From Magicicada septendecula (Eukaryota; Arthropoda; Insecta; Hemiptera; Cicadidae): 64,000 bases of DNA. The notes under the pieces were generated by a model that was given only the letters and a program-made list of their open reading frames with translations, searched no databases and was not told the origin of the DNA. A program made the position numbers and the translations under genes. Position 1 is the first letter of the stretch; each line of letters opens with the position of its first letter. Positions 60,524 through 64,000 of this stretch are shown here, piece after piece. The stretch spans positions 382,001,910 through 382,065,909 of the forward strand of contig CM068372.1 in assembly GCA_034769895.1 (NCBI GenBank), given 5' to 3'.

Positions 60524-60798
60524 TGATTATTTTCTAAAACTTCCGGGCTGAAAGGCCGTGGTCGAGTGCTTGATCTACTGCTAAACGTTTCGGCCACACC
60601 ACCGGTGGCCATCTTCAGTGGCAAAAAATGTGTTCGAATAGACGACACGCCGAACACGTCTCCCAATGGACTGGGAACAAGCAACCAATAAATAAATTTG
60701 CCAATGAAGATGGCCACCGGTGGTGTGGCCGAAACGTTTAGCAGTAGATCAAGCACTCGACCACGGCCTTTCAGCCCGGAAGTTTTAGAAAATAATCA
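60524..60798. repeat. 100-bp inverted repeat with hammerhead-like motif
   Basis: Arms 60524-60623 and 60700-60798 are almost identical in inverse orientation, with a 76-base spacer. Each has 'GAAGATGGCCACCGGTGG', 'GTGTGGCCGAAACGTTTAG' and 'CACTCGACCACGGCCTTTC'. The family is shared with 33541-34030. Confidence 0.93.
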
Positions 60799-60867
60799 TA
60801 ATGACACCGGCCGTGAAAGCCTACGTACTAACATAGTCATTGATTTAATACATATGTTTAATACATG

Positions 60868-61213
60868 GTCTACTTGATCGTCGTATGGAAACAGTAGAAA
60901 ACAAAATACAAGATACCAATAAAGTCACTAAAACCAACTTTAATTATCACAATTAACAGTTTGTAATCAACAAGTTATTCAACAAGATCATTCTTGTACA
61001 ACAGTTAATAAGGTCAAATAATAAAGTCAACTACTATAAAGAATCTCGTACTATAATCACTTTGTACTAATACACCACTTGAAATTGGCCGACTATAACT
61101 CGAAACTCACTTGCATAAATCGCCATTTAAACTGAGCGTCGCTGAATGGTTGTATTTATACCCCGCTGAGATTCCAAAATAATCCAAACTACGCGTAAAC
61201 TACTAGAAAACAC
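60868..61213 (-). mobile_element. Gypsy-like LTR and leader, copy 2
   Basis: Reverse complement homologous to 1-345, including the TATA box GGGGTATAAATACAA (around 61155). It sits in opposite orientation to copy 1. No gag follows on its downstream side; the 100-bp inverted repeat is there instead. Confidence 0.6.
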
Positions 61214-61214
61214 T

Positions 61215-62165
61215 AGAGAGTAATTGATTGCGGCGTTTAACACAGTGCGCGCTGGCCGGTATGGTCTGGAACAGTCTCGGTTGCGGACGCGTGACAAGTG
61301 TCACGTAATTGTCCTTTATCTCAAAGTAGCAGCAATATGTACGCACACACACATTACAGCTGGATTCCACTGGAATACCCGAGACACACGAAGAATGTTC
61401 TGTAATGGCATAACAGTAGTTTCTGTACTTAGTACAGTAAGAGGATATGAAAACAAAAGATGAATGGTTGTCTTTATGAGATGGTATGGGAGGTATGGAA
61501 GGGTGAAGTGGAGCAGAGAGGGGATATGGGGGTTACCCCCCCTCCGAGAAGGATAAAGAAAAAGTCAAAATTAAAAAAAAAATGCCCATAAAAGTGTATG
61601 CATATAATTCGGAAAAAATGAGTGTTTTTTCTTGGGACGGACCCCAGAAGTGAGAACTTAAGTGCCGAGTGACGAGTGACCTGATTCAATGTATCAAACG
61701 TTGCTCGTTCTACTTTAAGTAAGAGACGTTTTACTATAAAGAATTATGTTTCATATAAGAGTGAACGGATAATTAAATGAGACGGGGGCGTAGCAGTGAT
61801 TGTATACGTAGTTTATTATAATAAATGGATATTTACAGTGAACGCAAATAGAATCATATCTCATGTCGTTTTGTTTTCACTATACAAACAATATGTAACA
61901 AATAATTTTTCCCAATGTAACATATTGATTTATGCTTATTTATTATAATTCTAATTTAAATTTAAATTATAATTACATAACATATTGTATAGTCATAATT
62001 ATGTATTGTATTATAATTAACATAATAGTTTATATAATAGTATTATAATTAAAAACTGGTAGTATAATAATCCAGTTTTTTACAAATTATAAAATAGCTA
62101 AATAACTAAATCGAATTTTTAAACTTAAGAGACATCTATAAACTAAAGTGAGCCGCTCCGTAATC
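61215..62165. other. Unassigned AT-rich stretch
   Basis: No gene seen. 61900-62080 is an AT-rich patch with palindromic ATAATTATA-type words. Confidence 0.4.
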
Positions 62166-62800
62166 TGCTTTTCCTGCTTCTTCTTCGTCTTCTTCTTCAT
62201 CACTACATGGCTTAGGCTATAGCCCCTTCCGACTTCACAAAATCTCTGACCATTTTTTTTAGGGTCTTCCACGATCTCTCGTCCCCACTGGCATATATTC
62301 AAACGCTTGTTTAGGAATACGCGTGTCTACCATACTTTCCACATGGGACTTCGAATTCTGCCTGTATTCCTTTATTCTTTCCGTAACCGACTGTAACTTC
62401 AGGTCCTCCCTTATGTCGTCGTTTCGTAGATGATCTCTCAAAATACATCCCTTCACTGCTTACAAAATTTTTATTTCCGAGGCCTGTATTTCTGAAATAT
62501 ATTTTTGCGGGAGAGTCCATGTTTCACATCCATACATTAAAGTCGGCACAGCCATGCGATCTTATAAAACATTAGCTGTGTCTCCCTCTGCGTTTTATTC
62601 TTCAACAGTCGTCTGATTGTTCCACAGGTATAACTAAATTTATTTAACTGTCTGTCTATATCGTTGTCCTTCCGATATGAAGTTCCCAAATAATTAAAAT
62701 GTGATATCTGGTCCAAAACTCTATTATCAATTACAATGTTTGTTGCGTAATCAAGCGTGTATACCTCCGTCTCCTTGCACTTACATAGTTACATAGTTAC
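62165..62800 (-). mobile_element. LINE RT C-terminal half, minus
   Basis: Minus strand: 'ATNIVIDNRVLDQISHFNYL', 'LNKFSYTCGTIRRLLKNK', 'QLMFYKI', then 'GCILRDHLRNDDIREDLKL', 'VTERIKEYRQN' and 'IPKQAFEYMPVGTRDRGRP'. A GAA/GAC-rich tail lies at 62165-62200. Two or more frameshifts. Confidence 0.85.
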
Positions 62801-62959
62801 CGGGCCTTGATGAGGGTAGGGTAGTCGTGTAATGTCTGGAAGGGGCAGAACATTTGATACAAACCAGAACGACACACAGCTCTGCCGCGCACAATAATTT
62901 TCGAAAGGCTAGAACAGCCTCGCCCGCCGTATTCCCACAGTCACGACGCACTTAGCGAT

Positions 62960-63160
62960 GCAGTACTATTTTCCTCCTCAGTATAACAACATAGATCTTA
63001 AGTGGTTAAATTTCCCTGCACCTTCAACTTTTTCCCCGTCAACCATTTCCTGACGCTGTACCTCCTTTCCTATTCTTCTATTTCTGCCGTGTACTCAGTT
63101 TTATCAAAATTTGTTTGTAGTCCCCCGTTCTTTGTATATTACTCTTTTAATCTCCTTTAT
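62960..63160 (-). mobile_element. Possible LINE RT fragment
   Basis: Minus strand 'GLQTNFDKTEYTAEIEE' and, in another frame, 'VDGEKVEGAGKFNHLRSML', the 'GL.iN..KTe......G..v.....FkyLgs.l' order found after the RT palm. Confidence 0.45.
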
Positions 63161-63490
63161 TTACTCTTGTTTCACATAGATACTGTACTGCAGCGTTGTA
63201 GTTGAACTAAAATCACCGTTTCCTTTCCAATCGTCCAAAGTGGATCCGAGTATGTACTCTATGTTTGTCTCCGTAATGACTTCAGCGGCGTGTTTTTTAT
63301 CTCGGACTGGTGGGTGTTGTGTCGCTTTGAGGTGTTTAAAATTTTCCGGTCGACTACGCGGACCAGTGGAGCGTGCAACGACGTCGCTGCGCCTTTCATG
63401 TTGTTACAGGCGGGTAAAGGAGACGCCGTCAAACCGAACTGTCCACACTTTCAACCGTTAACGCCTGTGTTTAAATGACTATAGGTAATT
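63160..63490. other. Unassigned, GC-richer
   Basis: Two overlapping plus frames (73 and 62 codons) in a CpG-rich block at 63280-63470. Neither is recognised. Confidence 0.3.
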
Positions 63491-63492
63491 AC

Positions 63493-64000
63493 GAGGGGAG
63501 TTTGAAAAGTTTCCGGCCCCATGGCAACATGGCAGGGGTGCAGATAGATTAGTACAACTGGAGTATGTGATAAAGTGATATTTTTATATACTTCAGTTGC
63601 AATTTAAATACCGCGGTTTCTATTGTTGTATCGTGTGCTCGCTTCAAGCGCAATGTTGACCCGTGCGAATGTGATTCCTCCGATTTTTTGAGCCGTTTGG
63701 TGACTATCGATGAAACGTGGTTCCACCACTGCGATCCAGAAACCAAACAGCAGTCAATGCGGTGGCGACACACGGGTTCACCAAGGTACAAGAAATTTCG
63801 ACAGCAGAAATCCGCTGCCAAAGTGATGGCGATTGTGTTTTGGGATGAGGAAGAAATCATCCACATCGATTATGTTCAGTAAGGGTCCACAGTGAATGTC
63901 AGCTACTACTGCATACGATGTTCTGGGCAAATTGCATGCGGCCATCCGAAAGACACGGTGGAAAAGCTGGCGAAAACCATCATGTTTTTTCTGGACAACG
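63493..64000 (+). mobile_element. Mariner element, 5' deleted, cut by the window edge
   Basis: Terminus TTACGAGGGGAGTTTGAAAAG at 63493. From about 63690: FLSRLVTIDETWFHHCDPET (first catalytic Asp in DET), 'KKFRQQKSAAKVMAIVFWDE', 'IIHIDYVQ' then a stop, and after two frameshifts FFLDN just before the window end (second catalytic Asp). About 200 bases separate the terminus from the DETW block, so the DNA-binding half is deleted. Family: mariner D,D34D transposase; inactive here. Confidence 0.88.

Overview
This window reads as repeat-dominated intergenic or intronic DNA from a large animal genome. It is not bacterial: there are no operons or ribosome binding sites, and no long intact open reading frame. 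Instead there are LINE, mariner, hAT, Penelope-like and LTR relics, long microsatellites, and a few CpG-rich patches with consensus splice donors. The LINE protein remnants and the mix of mariner and hAT copies point to an arthropod. A large-genome polyneopteran insect (cockroach, termite or stick-insect type) is my best guess; this is inference only.

Layout. 1-2.9 kb: the 5' part of a gypsy-like LTR element and two convergent mariner relics. 2.97-6.65 kb: a 3-kb terminal-inverted-repeat (TIR) element built from a 160-bp satellite, with a mirrored GT/CA microsatellite in each arm. 8-19 kb: many dead LINE reverse-transcriptase (RT) pieces on both strands, hAT elements, a MITE inserted in a LINE, and a mariner relic. 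19.3-20 kb: the GIY-YIG end of a Penelope-like element followed by a tandem duplication. 21-24 kb: an LTR-like stretch and the best-preserved LINE copy. 24.4-27.1 kb: two hAT relics, the second carrying a nested satellite element. 28.7-29.2 kb: a CpG-rich exon candidate. 30-37.4 kb: a SINE-like sequence, LINE pieces, a hAT C-terminus, a 108-bp tandem array and an LTR. 37.57-47.48 kb: a 9.9-kb palindromic satellite element of the same family as the 3-kb one. 48-57 kb: LINE pieces, an LTR-like region and a second CpG-rich exon candidate. 57.4-58.3 kb: an endonuclease ORF between hairpin-bearing inverted repeats, then a hairpin MITE. 59-64 kb: more LINE relics, a 100-bp inverted repeat, a second gypsy LTR in opposite orientation, and a truncated mariner at the window edge.

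No host protein-coding gene can be called with confidence. The most unusual content is the satellite-bearing palindromic element family (2.97-6.65, 25.97-26.95 and 37.57-47.48 kb). It has hairpin termini, a recurring module carrying a CCTTAAGG palindrome, and arrays of about 160-bp units that change polarity inside the element. Other notable signals are hammerhead-like motifs at several loci and the consistent trinucleotide microsatellite tails of the LINE copies.
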